64,000 nucleotides of DNA from Tetracentron sinense (lineage: Eukaryota; Streptophyta; Magnoliopsida; Trochodendrales; Trochodendraceae): positions 22,203,250-22,267,249 of the forward strand of contig CM026570.1 of NCBI GenBank assembly GCA_015143295.1, in the 5' to 3' direction. This document shows, in pieces, positions 9,193-20,735 of the stretch (within the stretch, counting starts at the first letter, position 1; every line of letters starts with the position of its first letter). The position numbers and the translations under genes were made by a program. The notes beneath the pieces were generated by a model that did no database searches, had not been told where the DNA came from, and saw only the letters and a list, made by a program, of their open reading frames with translations.

Positions 9193-11645
9193 ACATGGAT
9201 TTTTCCTCTTAGCTCTTGCTCTGATGCACTACAAACATTCATTACTTTCAAAAATAATATTGAGAACCTTCTTGGTCGTAAAATTAAGACCTTTCAATTT
9301 GATAATAGAGGTGAATTCTCAAATTTAAATCCTTTTTTGGCTACTCATGGGATCACACATCGTTTCTCCTGTCCTCATACCCCGAAACAAAATGGGCTTG
9401 CTGAACGCAGACATCAACATTGTTGAAACCGGCCTCACCCTTATGACTCATGCCTCCCTCCCTCCCTTCTATTGGTCTGATGCATTTTTAACTGCTTCCT
9501 ACTTGGTCAATTGCCTACCAACACCTTTTCTCCACAATAAATCTCCCTTTGAAGCCCTCTTCAATCGTACCCTGGAATACAATACTCTTCGTGTCTTTGG
9601 GTTCATGTGTTATCCTCATCTTTGGCCGTACAATGCCCACAAGTTTGTGCCTCGTTTGCTTCCTTGTCTCTTTTTGGGCTATAGTCCCTCACATAAGGGT
9701 TATAAGTGTCTTCACCTCCTTACGAAGTGGATCTATATTTCTCGGCATGTGCTCTTTGATGAAGAGACTTTCCCCTTTGCAGCGGTTCACCACCACCCAT
9801 CCACGTCCACCGGATCCTTACCCACACCATTGTCCACTCTCCCATTACTCCCTACCCCATCTTTGGCATCCCTCCCTATGCCCACTCCACCATCTAACCC
9901 CATGACCGAGCAAGCCCTTACACCTCCCGGCCCCTCCTTACCTCCAACCCCCCCCCCCCCACTCCACCTTGCCTATCATTGGCCCCTACCCCACCTTCTC
10001 CTCCCACCCGCCACCCTTTGACCACCGGCTCTAAAGTTGGTACCTTTAAACCCAAAGCCTTTTCCGCCACCAAACACCCCCTTCCCTTGGATGATGTTGC
10101 CGAACCAACATGTTTTTCTCAGGCCAACATTGATCCTCTTTGGTGCAAGGCCATGGATGATGAGATCAATGCTCTAATTACTAATGAAACTTGGAGTTTA
10201 GTGCCCTCTACAAATCATATGAATGTGGTTGGTTGCAAGTGGGTTTTCAAAGTCAAAAGGAAAGCTGATGGGTCCATTGAAAGCTACAAAGCTAGACTTG
10301 TAGCTAAGGGGTTCAATTAACAAGAAGGGATCGACTATGGTGAGACATTTAGTCCAATAGTCAAACCTTGTACAATTCGCATCGTTCTAAGCATTGCCAT
10401 ATCCAATGGTTGGCCCCTACACCAACTTGATGTGCAAAATGCCTTCTTATATGGAATCCTTGATGAAGAGATCTATATGAAACAACCTCCGGGGTTTTCT
10501 GATACTCGATTTCCAAACCATGTGTGTCGCCTTCACAAGTCATTGTATGGACTCAAACGGGCACCTCGAGCTTGGTATCATCATCTTAGCACTTTTCTCC
10601 ATCATGTTGGTTTTGTGGGCTCCAAAGCAGATACATCTCTTTTCATCAAGCGCTCACCACAGTCTATTGTGTTTATCCTTGTCTATGTTAATGATATTAT
10701 TATTACTGGAACTCACATGAATTGCATTCAGGATCTTATTTCTCAGCTTCAAACAACTTTTGCTATCAAAGACCTTGGTGCTTTGAATTATTTTTTGGGA
10801 ATCGAAGCTACTCGTTCCCCTGCAGGTTTTTTTCTTTCTCAACGGAAGTATATTGTTGATCTCTTGAAGAAAGCTAAAATGGATGGCTCCAAACCAACGT
10901 CTACCCCCATCAGCAGCACTGAGACACTCTCTAAATTCCATGGTTCAGCCTTTAGTGATCCTACCATGTATCGGAGTGTGGTTGGTTCCCTTTAGTACCT
11001 CACTCTCACTCACCCTGACCTTGCCTATGTTGTCAACAAGGTCTATCAGTTTATGCAGACTCCATTAGATGATCACTGGAATGCAGTAAAACGTATTCTC
11101 CGTTATCTCAAGCACACCATCTCCTATGGTCTCCAGCTTCGTGCCTCCTCGTTTACTCACTTGAGAGCCTTCTCGAATTCCGATTGGGCTGGGTGCCTTG
11201 ATGATTGCCGCTCTACTAGCGGATATTGTATCTTCCTTGGCCCGAATCTCATTTCTTGGAGTGCTAGAAATCAAAAGACTGTTTCCCGCTCCAGCACATA
11301 GGCTGAATACAGAGGCGTAGCTATTGCAACAGCTAAACTTATTTGGATACAGTCTCTCCTTAGTGAGCTTGGAATTTCCTCTGCATCGCCCCCCACATTG
11401 TGGTGTGACAACCTTGGGGCAACCTACCTTACTGCCAATCCCATCTTCCATGCACGCACCAAACATATAGAAATTGATTACCATTTTATGCATGAAAAGG
11501 TTGCTCAAAAGGAACTTGATGTCCGGTTCATATCCTCAAAGGATCAAGTTGCAGATGTCTTCACAAAATGCTTGAGTACTACACGTTTTGATTACCTTCG
11601 GGACAAGTTGACCGTTCACAATGGCCCGCTCAACTTGCGGGGGCA
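9193..11645 (+). pseudogene. Ty1/copia pol: integrase C-half, RT, RNase H; no gag or protease
   Basis: Retrotransposon polyprotein relic. Integrase begins mid-core with KIKTFQFDNRGEF, then HGITHRFSCPHTPKQNGLAE (catalytic D and E region), then VETGL and the conserved FLGYSPSHKGYKCLH. A proline-rich linker and a C12 run (9950-9961) follow. RT has the copia motifs WVFKVKRKADGSIESYKARLVAKG, QLDVQNAFLYG, SLYGLKRAPRAWY and YVNDIII. RNase H has SDWAGC, STSGYC, LWCDNLGA and HTKHIEIDYHF-like sequence. Defects: a frameshift near 9420 and another near the C run; stops at 10318-10320, 10993-10995 and 11299-11301; and the first catalytic Asp of YVDD is Asn (AAT at 10690-10692). Gag, protease and the zinc-binding part of integrase are gone. 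The element is dead. Confidence 0.93.
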
Positions 11646-11699
11646 TATGGAACCATGTCACCATGCCAAGGTGGACACAATCCACGATCCCACCAAGAG
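11646..11699 (+). repeat. 54-bp direct repeat, right copy (3' LTR start?)
   Basis: Identical to 9121-9174. It follows a short polypurine tract after pol. Where the LTR ends on the right is not clear; a CTTGAAA close to 11804 resembles the CTTGAAA before 9121 and could be an old target duplication. Confidence 0.55.
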
Positions 11700-12596
11700 A
11701 CCTAGTCAATAGGATCTCTTGCATCTCTTATTCCTTATATGCAGTTTTGTATTTTAGAAAGTATCCATTTGGAGCAGCACCAACTAGAGAAGATCCCATG
11801 TCTTGAAATTATCATCATATCTCACTCAAGACTACTGATATACTTATAATATCATAAAAAAAGTAATTAAATGAGAATTATATATTATAATATATGAATA
11901 TAAATTATTAAGAGTTAGTCTATGGTTACTCCCGAATCCTTGGCTAACCACTAAGGGTTTGGCTTAACTTATTTCATCTTTTCTAATATCACATCAACTC
12001 TAATCTTGACCCATTAATATATTATTTGGTTAAGAGAAACTTTCCATTAAACCAAACATAAAAAATGTCTGGTATTACATATGGGGGGGGGGGGGGGGGG
12101 GGCGGGGAGGATTCAAAGATTCCTCGGAGGGAGGGAAGAGAGTCCCTATTCGGGGTCCAAGAAAAAGGATGGATCTTCTAAGACTCTCGTTTAGGGCCTC
12201 TTCAGCCATGTTGAGTGTCGATGCATTTTATTGACAACCAATGAACTACGGTTCGACTTTGCTATATCTTCTCTTCAAAAGTAGAATATTTGACACAATA
12301 GCATGACACTCGCTTCAATAATTATTTGGATTTGTAAGTATATTTGAGAGTAGAGCAATAGTTGGCTCCACAGGGGAGGAGCAACCTATTGCTCCTCGCT
12401 CTCACAAAGCCACCCCTTCAACTGGCATGAACTCGGATTAAATTTTTATAACCCTTTGATTTTTTTAAATAAGGGTAAATGGGTGAATCCTAGGGATGAT
12501 TGAGTCTTAACCATGATCGGAGAGAGCTAAAAGGGGTAGACACGTGATAAGAAAATGGGAGATGAGATGCCCTACTCATCCCTCCCTCAAATAAGT
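11700..12596. other. Copia LTR remnant and unassigned sequence; G20 tract
   Basis: Probably holds the rest of the copia 3' LTR to about 11804, then AT-rich DNA. A run of 20 G at 12083-12102 is the longest homopolymer seen. No gene recognised. Confidence 0.4.
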
Positions 12597-12604
12597 ACCA
12601 GGAT

Positions 12605-13480
12605 TAGAGGTGGTTATTGAACAAAATGTTCGTGAACTACTCGGGCTCGGCTCGTTGACTAGGGGTGGTTATTGAACAAAATGTTCATGAACTACTTGGG
12701 CTCGGCTCGTTAAAAGCTCGAGTATTGTTCGTTTATTTAGTAAACGAGCCGAGCTTGAACACCGTTTTTGAGCTCGTTTAGTAAACGAGCCGAGCTTGAA
12801 CACACCCCTACTCGACTCAATTAAAGCTCGGTTTGATTATATATATATATATATAATTTATTTAAATACTAAACATATTTATATTTATTTTATTAGTTAA
12901 GTATATGTGTGTGGGGGATGTGGTCGTGTGGGTGTGTTGGGTGTCGGGTGTGTGTGTCCCACAATAACACGGTAACACTAACATAGTTGTGGACTTGTGG
13001 TGTTATGGGTTAACAAAAAAAAAATCTGATGTGGGAGCAAAGATAGTCCCACATCGTTTAGGAAGTGGGTGTGTGAAGTGATGTTGACTATTAAATATTG
13101 TGGTGAGAAAGAGAGAACAACCACGAGAGTTGTCCACTTCCTTGCTTGGCTCGGCTTGGATTGGCTTGATGAGAAAGACCACATGAATTAGCTACTCCCT
13201 AATTAGGGCTCGACTTGGCCGATAACACTTTCAAAAGATTTTTTTAATAATTTAAAAATTATTAAGCTCGTGAAAAGCTCGAGCTTGGCTCGCACTTGGG
13301 GCTTCGAAGGCATTCCGAGCCGAGCTAAGCTCGAGCTCGTTTATGTTTTCACGAGCCGAGTTTGAACAACAATACTAATGTTTGAACCGAGCTTGAGCTG
13401 AGCTTGAACAATAGTAAAATTTAACGAGCCGAGCTCGAACACCCCACTACTCGGCTCATTCGGCTCGAGTATCATTCCTA
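12605..13480. mobile_element. hAT-type MITE with GAGCTCGGCTCG-rich body
   Basis: Termini TAGAGGTG...CATTCCTA resemble the Ac-type TAGGGATG terminal repeat. The flanks ACCAGGAT (12597-12604) and ACCAGGAC (13481-13488) match at 7 of 8 bases, the 8-bp target size of hAT. The first 55 bp are tandemly doubled (12605 and 12660), so two left ends are present. Both ends are packed with GAGCCGAGCTTGAAC / GGCTCGGCTCG words in both orientations. The middle holds an (AT)n run and no transposase. Confidence 0.75.
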
Positions 13481-13488
13481 ACCAGGAC

Positions 13489-13974
13489 TAGTCCAGACAT
13501 TAGGCTTAGAGGGAAAAAAGAAGGGTGGTGCTAGGCGCACCCCAATATCCCAATATTTACTGATTGTACACTACACTTAATTTTTATTGTTATTAAAATT
13601 TGTTATAAACTAAAAAGAATGAAAAGGACAAAAATGCCCACTACTTTCTTTTCTTCTTCTTTACTTTGTCTCCAATGGAAGACCCCACAGTCCGTGACTC
13701 GAAGCTTGTGGTGAAACATTCATATCAAAACTTCCCGGAACTCGAATCATCATAGTTGAGTTTGTAGAGATAGGTAATGAATTTATCTTCTTCCTAATAA
13801 TACGAATGAGCCGGTCTCTATCAGGTAACAATAGACAAAAGATTGTGTACCTCATTCTGATTATTTAGAGTTTTTTGCTTTAATCCATCTCCATTGTCTT
13901 TGTTATTGATGAATTTGATTATTCTAAAGTTTTGGTTTTTGCATTGGAGATGCTTGTGTTGATTCTAGGTTTTG
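13489..13974. other. Unassigned sequence left of the Tat element
   Basis: No frame or element ends were recognised. This is the left flank into which the 11.8-kb gypsy element inserted; it joins to 25829 onward if that element is removed. Confidence 0.5.
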
Positions 13975-13979
13975 TTTGG

Positions 13980-14764
13980 TGTGATGGATTTTCTTGGATC
14001 GTCCACGCGTCACTAGCTCAGCTTCTGATTGACTGATAGAAGGTAGAAGGTAGGTTCACAATACGTCATTGCTAATGCGAGTGGGGGGCCCTCCTGTCAA
14101 AGTCCTCCGACAATCAAGTATGTGTTGAAGATGAAGTACAAAGAACAAACTTTGAAAGAGAGAGCTCAGAGGTTTTGCAGTAGTGTCTAGATAATTCTTT
14201 TGTGATCTTTTAGTAATTTTTTCAGTAGTCCCTACCTTAGGGGAGGTCTGGGGTGTTTATAGGCTTGAATTCGGATGCCTCATGATGCCCATGCATGGTC
14301 ATGCAACTTACTTTATGATCATTACCAAATATGTCAGACAGATCTTCATGCATACGTGTCACACGTGTGAGTCTACTATTTCTAAGGTCGGTCTTGGGTC
14401 CAAAGCAAGCTGGGATGACCAGCATTAAATGCTAAGACAGTGCTTTTCACCTAACAACAGAGTAAATAGATCGTCTCCTATTTTTTTCTGTCCTGCAAGG
14501 CAGTTCCATCCTCAGATGTGATCACAAGTCCGTCCTTGGTATGAGCACGATACCTGAAACCGTCCTTCAGACGACGATATCTGAAACCGTTATTCAGACG
14601 ACGATATCTGAAACACTTATTCAGACGACGATATCTGAAACCGTCCTGGGAAGCACGAGTTTTACGCCACAAATGGAGCATGGAAACCTTATTCGTCATT
14701 CTCAAGAATGAGGATTCTACTCGCCCTTGCAACACTTGCTTAATTACGAATTTTATCCATTACA
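13980..14764 (-). repeat. 3' LTR of the Tat element, 785 bp
   Basis: Starts TGTAATGG and ends CCATCACA on the element's strand. It is nearly identical to the other LTR except for two extra copies of a 27-bp unit. I see no clear purine tract immediately next to it at 14765-14790, so the usual plus-strand primer site has decayed or lies elsewhere. Confidence 0.93.
14548..14655. repeat. 27-bp minisatellite in LTR, four copies
   Basis: Unit CGATATCTGAAACCGTYMTT-type with period 27 bp, four copies here. The right LTR has two (about 25661-25713). This explains most of the 51-bp length difference between the LTRs and accounts for the repetitive ORF at 14478-14735. Confidence 0.88.
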
Positions 14765-15167
14765 ATTTGCTCATTTACGATGATAGGAGAATACATGTTG
14801 CCTCATGGAAGACAGAGCGTTTGAACAAACTTACGCATATATGGATCGTCGTGACAGCTGTACACAGACATTTCGCATGCTTGACGAACCGTCGTGTCTC
14901 ATTAATGTTGGCAGGCTGTTATCATTGCTTTTTACAGGACTCGAGGCATGAAGAAACATGCGACAGTTAGCGTTGCTTTTGAGGAAGATGATCATGCCCT
15001 TGAGCTTGCATATGTTTACGATGGAGATGAAAGCTAAAATTGCCCTGATGAGATTTCCTTCTGACATGCCGATTCAAATCTTGTAAATGACCATCGTGCC
15101 CTTGCGCATGCATTTGTGGACGGTGAAGATGGAGGTTATTTCCGTCCTGGTAGGCTTTGTTCTGTTC

Positions 15168-15175
15168 TATAAATA
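15168..15175 (+). promoter_or_regulatory. TATA box of the antisense ORF
   Basis: TATAAATA outside the LTR, about 400 bp inside the element, on the plus strand. It is followed by a CT-rich leader (15190-15235) and a leader intron with donor GTAAGT at 15309 and acceptor TGTCAG ending 15386. This suggests that the antisense gene is transcribed from its own promoter rather than from the LTR. Confidence 0.55.
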
Positions 15176-15386
15176 AGGATGGATAAACTTCATCTTCTTC
15201 ACTTTGCTATTGCTTCTATTGTTACTCTACCGAATTCAAGGCTCACCCTCGATCAAGCATCCAAGTGATCTCATCTGCTTCAGCATCTAGAACTTCTTCA
15301 AGAACTTGGTAAGTTCTTGATTCTTTTCTTTTTATTTGTACTATGTCTTGTCTTCTGTCCTCCCTTCTACTCTCCTGTTCTGTCAG

Positions 15387-17760
15387 TCCGTCCTTCGAAA
15401 ATCCCTAATACCAGTAGCCATAAACCCAGAGGAAGGACCTAGCACCTCAGGTAGCATCCCTCAAGGGGCTTACATTGCCTCTTCCTCTCGAGCTAGGAAT
15501 TTCCAAGATCACACCCTGGCCCAACACCGAGTTCAATTTGGTATTCCTCCTCAAGTCCATATCCATTTTATGGCAGACAAGTATATCATAAGTCGCAAGT
15601 CCAAACAAACCAAAGTTTTTCTTGCTCAGCTAGAGGCCAGACTCCGGTTTCCTCTTGAACCCTTCATCAAGGAGGTGCTCACCGTCGTCCAACTCACTCC
15701 GGGTCAGATGAATCCAAATTTTTATAAGTACACTTCCTTGGTGATCAAGTTCATTAAGGACGGATATGTCATAGAACCCCGCCACATTTCAAACATCTCG
15801 TCTTGTGCCCCGAGATGAAGGAAGAGGGGCCTTACTATACGTTGGCCTCTAAAACCAGAACCTCTGACTTTATAAACGAACTTCCTGATGTGGATCGGAA
15901 GTGGAGGTCGAGAGCCTTCATCATCTCTGGCCGATGGAGGACGAAAAGTGTTCGCCCCATCCCAACATTTTCTAGTCGAGTAGGTTTTTTATAATGATTT
16001 CTCGTCTTTCTTCTTCTGTCCTCTACATTTTTGTATTTATTGCTCTTACTCAACTTCATCAATTTTTTTGTTGCAGAACCATCAAAGGTGCACCATAAAT
16101 GCCTGTCCTCGAAGGAAGTTCATCATCTGAAGGCCATCAGAGCCGAGAAGGGGAATGAGTATATTACTTGGAGGTCCCAGGGAGATATCGAGGTCAAGTT
16201 TGCTGACAACCTCGAGGCCGAGATTGACGAGGCAGCTGCACTACAGGTCTCTGTAGTGGAAGCTGGTATAGTGATATCTCCTGCTGCCAGCGTAGAGCTC
16301 GAGGAAGAGATGGCAGAGGACAACCCTATCCCGTTGGTCCGGCCTGATCGTATTTCAAGGCAGTCGGGACGACAGCATGAATTTGCTCCGCCAATTGTGC
16401 CAGAAGCAACCATGATTGCTGGTGATGCTGGTGATGCCTCCGCGTCAGAGGCTCACTCAAGAAAAAGGCAGGCGACGCCGGCTAAATTTGTGTCCACTAA
16501 GAAGAGGAAGGAGGATGCCAAAGGAAAAGGCAAGGCCATCATGGATCCTCCAGCTCAGCAGGTAACTATCCGAGAGCCAATCACCAGTGCGCAACAACCT
16601 GAGGTTGCTCAACCGACAGTGCACATGACTGTTCCGTCTTTTTCATCTTTGCCTCCATCACCACCTCTGCATCTACCCCAGGAGTGCATCTAGCTGAGGG
16701 CGCGGATCGAGTCTGGATCTCATTCTTCAAGAATAAAGCTGGCGCACGGCATTTGACACATACCGATGTGGCCATGGAGAACACGCAGACGACCATTATT
16801 TGGAGCCGAGGATTTAGGCTCCCAGAAGACGAGACTTCGGTGAAGAATGCCATAAGTCGTTGTTGGACCTCAATCATGCAAAGTCGGTTGCAACGGTAAA
16901 ATTCTCAGTTTACTTTTGAATATGTTTTGCCTTTATGGTTGCATCTCGGACCCTCACTCTCTCTCTTTTGATAGATCAATACGACGTTCTGGGAGTTGTC
17001 TGATCGTTGCGACCATCTAGGCAATGTCATTGAGTTTTATAAAGCTCAGGTGCCAAAGGCGGAGGCAAAGGTGATGACCACGCTCAAGGAAGCTGAAGAG
17101 GCTCGAGCTCGAGCAAAGAAAGCCACGGCTAACCTTAAAAGCAGCAAGGCTGAGGCCGGGAAGATCAAGGATGAGGCTGAGAAAAGCAGAACCAACGCGG
17201 ACCACTACAAGAAGCAGCGCGATGATGCCTAGGCAACACGTCGCACGGTTTCAGAGGCCCTCAAAATAACTAGAGCGGATCTCAGCACTTCTAAGGCTCG
17301 CATCAACGAAAAAGAGGGTGCAGCCAAAGCCTTGCAGGGACAAGTCAAGGATGAGAAGTGCGAGCGGGAGGCTATGAAGGTTCACCTTCAAGAATACTAC
17401 CAGGCCGAGGTTGAGAAGATGCTCAAGGTCGAGCAAGAGGAGATGGAGAAGGAATTCAATGAAAAACTGAGGGCTCTTTGAGACTCAGGATGTCTGATGA
17501 GGACTCGATCCGTGCTCTTAAGGACATTCAGCCCATCCGTGCTGAATATTCAGCCCATCCGTGCTCTTAAGGACATCATCATCCTCGAGGAAGAAGGGGA
17601 GATTTCCCAAGATGGGGATCAAACCATGGATAATCCCTCTCTTCCTCAAGAACCTGCACCGATACGACATGAGCCTCCCGTGGAGCCTGTCGAGCCTGTC
17701 AAGCCTACTGAACCAGCTAACCCCACTGAGCTTACCGATTTTGCTCAAGAACTTGAATAG
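15387..17760 (+). pseudogene. Antisense ORF of the Tat element (gypsy-type 'Transposase_28' protein)
   Basis: Extra gene of unknown function found in many Tat-lineage elements, on the strand opposite gag-pol. Exon A (15387 on, first in-frame ATG 15570) contains RLRFPLEPFIKEVLTVVQLTPGQMNPN, matching the 'FPLHPFFxxVLxxxxLxPxQLxPN' core of that family (PF04195 by memory). A frameshift near 15785 leads to KEEGPYYTLASK. An intron 15984-16076 (AG/GTTTTT...TTGCAG) keeps phase. Next comes an acidic region and a basic nuclear-signal-like stretch (KKRKEDAKGKGK, about 16500). After a probable intron at 16896-16974, a long Ala/Lys/Glu coiled coil runs from about 17000 to 17480, followed by a Pro/Glu tail (PVEPVEPVKPTEP). 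In-frame stops at 17230-17232 and 17479-17481, and a frame change near 16690, show that it is now broken. Confidence 0.82.
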
Positions 17761-18507
17761 TTTCTTGTGACACATCCGTTTTTCTACCGTGTAAAAATTC
17801 CTGCAGATGAGTAAGATCTGCTCTCGCAGCAAACTTGATCACCGTGGCTATCTCCTAATGTAATAAGCATACTCAGCTTGGATAAAACGTTGTAACTTTT
17901 CTCTTTTTCTTTCTCTTGTAATTGTCTTGTCCGGTCTTTGGGACGCTTTATGAATAGAACGTCTTTTTGCATGTCATTTTTATTTTGCTCAATTCTTTTT
18001 CCAAGTATGTCGAGCACGGGAGTGTACATAGACCATTAAAACAATGCAATAAGTTAGCAACGCATCTAATCAGAAAATGAATCAATCTTTTATATCTAAG
18101 TTTATAGAGAACGAAAATAGTACAAAGTATGGAAACATTCCAAGGTAAAACATCATAAATGTAATCTGACAAATGTCATTTCATCATTTGAACCTTAAGT
18201 TCCTCGTTACGGAGACACTTTGCTCATATGACATTTCAATAGTATAAGTCATTCGTACCTCGAGGTGGGTACATTTGCTCAGATGAAAATTCATTTGGTC
18301 GAGCCATACGTGTCCCATGGTGAGTACCGTGCTCATATGACAAATCATTTATTATTCCATTTATGACACTTTATCAGACAATTCATTTGACAATTCATCG
18401 AGCATTCATTGATCATTCATCAAACACTGCATTGGACATTTCATTTGATCATTCACTGAACACTTCATAAGAGCCTTCCGTCCTTGAGGACGGTTACATG
18501 ATAGAGC
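17761..18507. other. Convergent spacer between antisense ORF and pol
   Basis: Non-coding. It must hold the 3' ends of both transcription units. Positions 18360-18480 contain many imperfect copies of TCATTCATTGA/TCATTTGACA, a low-complexity repeat cluster. AATAAG/AATAAA-like signals are present on both strands. Confidence 0.55.
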
Positions 18508-19650
18508 ATATTATTTTTGTTGAAAGAATTGCCTTAACTTCATTATATTCCAAGACTTTTGGATGATGTTACCTTTTAAGTCTTTGAGATAGCATACTCC
18601 AAGGCTCCCAAGTCGATCCACAATATAAGGTCCTTCCCATGTTGGTCTGAGCTTCCCACTGTTGGCTTCTCTCATGCTCTGAAAGACCTATCGTAGAACA
18701 TAATCTCCTACATGGAGAACTCTCCTTCACACCTTCCTGTTGTAAGCCTTCTTGAGTTGCTGCTGATAGCGTTCTACTTGTATGCTAGCTTCTTCTTGTC
18801 GTTCTTCTATTAAGTTCATATGAATAGCCATGAGCTCGGGTTGCTTGTCTTTTTTCCTTCTCGTCTGTGCTAGCCTTCCGTCGTGAACGAATCATGGACA
18901 AGCTTATTTCCGTGGGGGTTATGGCTTCCATCCCATAAGCCAAAGAGGACAGAATTTCATTTGTAGGGCTCCGGGGTGTAGTCCGATAACCTCACAGGAC
19001 GTTGTGAAGCTCCACTGTCCATTTCCCCTTGGATTCGCCCAATCTATTCTTCATTGCACTTAGCAAACTTTTATTAGCCGTCTCGACGAGTCCATTTCCT
19101 TGGGGATAATAGGGAGATGAAAAGATATGCTTGATCTTGAGCTCTTTACAAAATTCAGCAATGACTTTGCCTGTGAACTACTTCCCGTTGTCAGAAATTA
19201 TAGACTAAGGGATGCCAAACCTACAAATTATATGTTCCCACAGAAATTTCTTCACTTCTTGCTCATGGATCCTTGCGAGAGGGGCGTCTTTAATCCATCG
19301 AGTAAAATAATCAGTTGCCACCAGGAGAAAGATCATGTTGTTAGGGGCTCTAGGAAGTGGTCCCACGATGTCAAGCCCCCATCGTGCAAATGGCTAAGGC
19401 TGAGAGACGATATTCAGCTCTTGAGTTGGAGTATAGATCATCTTTGCATGACACTGACACTGGCTACACCTCAGTACATACTTCTCTGCATCAGCTTGCA
19501 TATATAGCCAAAAGTATCCCTGCCCTAGAGCACAGTGGGCTATCGTCCGTCATCCAAAATGAATACCACAAATTCCTTCATGGAGCTCGGCTAAGATTCT
19601 TCCAACATCAACAGGATGAACGCACTTCAGAAGAGGTCCTCGGAATGACT
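18508..19650 (-). pseudogene. Tat integrase
   Basis: The minus-strand frame gives the zinc-binding N-terminus (LHEGICGIHFG...CSQCQCHAKM, His/Cys pattern), then the core with all three catalytic acids visible: WGLDIVGPLPRAPNN (Asp), SIISDNGK (Asp) and PQGNGLVETANKSLL (Glu). The C-terminal part reads KLRPTWEGPYIV, as in Ty3/gypsy integrases, and ends near 18508. Several premature stops lie within it (HFG*RT, GIP*SI, GK*FT, VL*GY). It is the last domain of pol and faces the antisense ORF tail to tail. Confidence 0.9.
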
Positions 19651-19929
19651 TCTTATAGAGCTCCGTGCAAGAGAACGTATCGAGGTGCCTTATATCTTAT
19701 CCGTCGAGATTCTCGAGGATCAATTGGAAGTATTCTGTCGTTCAAATAAGTTATTAGTCCTGTCATCCAACTTGACACCGTGCTGATGAGAAAGCTCTCC
19801 TGTCCTGGCTGTAGCTCAATAGAGGGATGCTCCATATATTCCACAAGGACTGTTTGTGGCTCATTGGCTTGCAACATAGAAGCAATATAGGCCAATGCAT
19901 CGGTATGCCTATTCTTGTCTCGCCTAATA

Positions 19930-20380
19930 TGTTTGATTTCTATGATATCCAATGCCTCATATAGACCACGGAGGAAGCAGTGTAACGTCGCATTCAATCA
20001 TCTCGACATTCATAGACACCATTCATCTAATTAACGACGAGCTGAGAATCACAGAACACTCGTAGCTTCAAGATGCCCAACTCCTTTGCACCTTGGAAGC
20101 CGAGTACCAAGGCTTCATATTCGGATTCGTTGTTAGAGGCAGAGAAGCCTAACCTTACCACCATCTCTACCTTGATATTCTCTGGACTAATGAGCACAAC
20201 ATCGAGCCCTACCCCACTCGCATTAGAAGATCCGTCTACATATAAACACCAATTGCTCCATACGGGCATCACGTCCACTTCATTTCCCTTGTCTTGTACA
20301 TCGTCTGGGAGCTCATGACGAACTTGATCTACGTCTAGCCCAGCATCATCCACAGGAAAGTTGGATAAAAAACTTGTCAC
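19930..20380 (-). pseudogene. Second, archaeal-type RNase H of the Tat element
   Basis: Reads NWCLYVDGSSNASGVGLDVVL, then FSASNNESEYEAL and CDSQLVVN, the Asp-Glu-Asp catalytic pattern of the additional RNase H acquired by Tat/Ogre gypsy elements. Downstream, IKHIRRDKNRHTDALAYIAS closes the domain. It lies between the ordinary RNase H and integrase, as in that lineage. This is the main domain evidence for the lineage call. Confidence 0.88.
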
Positions 20381-20393
20381 AGCCTACCCTTTC

Positions 20394-20735
20394 TCAGATA
20401 TCCGTGCTCGGTACAGCCCATTTTGACATCCGTCCTGCCAGCATGGGCATTCCCAATACAATTTTAAGTGGATATGTCATGATCATGACGATTGAATGTG
20501 CTTGAAAATAAAGACATAATTTTTCAGTAAAAAATACCAGAGTGAGACATACCTTTTTGAGCTTACTATAGTGAGATTCCGCCTTGAGAAAAGTTTTACT
20601 GGTAAAATATATTGATTTTTCCGTGCCTTCGTAGATCCGGATCAGTACGGAACCAATTGCTTGCTCCAAGACGGAAAAGTAGAGATATAGCACTTCACCA
20701 GGATCAAGTACAGATAGAATGGGAGCAGAGCCCAA
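20394..20735 (-). pseudogene. Tat RNase H (RT-linked)
   Basis: LYLYFSVLEQAIGSVLIRIYEG, IYFTSKTFLKAESHYSKLKKVCLTLVF and LCLYFQAHSIVMIMTYPLK correspond to the RT-linked RNase H of Tat elements. It is followed by SKWAV and then the second RNase H. Sequence before it (20740-20990) continues the RT-RNase H link with stops. Confidence 0.85.

Noticed and set aside
14478..14735. Minus-strand ORF with repeated FRYRRLN
   Set aside because: Translation of the 27-bp LTR minisatellite; the other LTR has fewer units.
18840..19749. Plus-strand ORFs over the Tat integrase
   Set aside because: The minus strand carries the integrase motifs with catalytic acids; the plus-strand frames are shadows.
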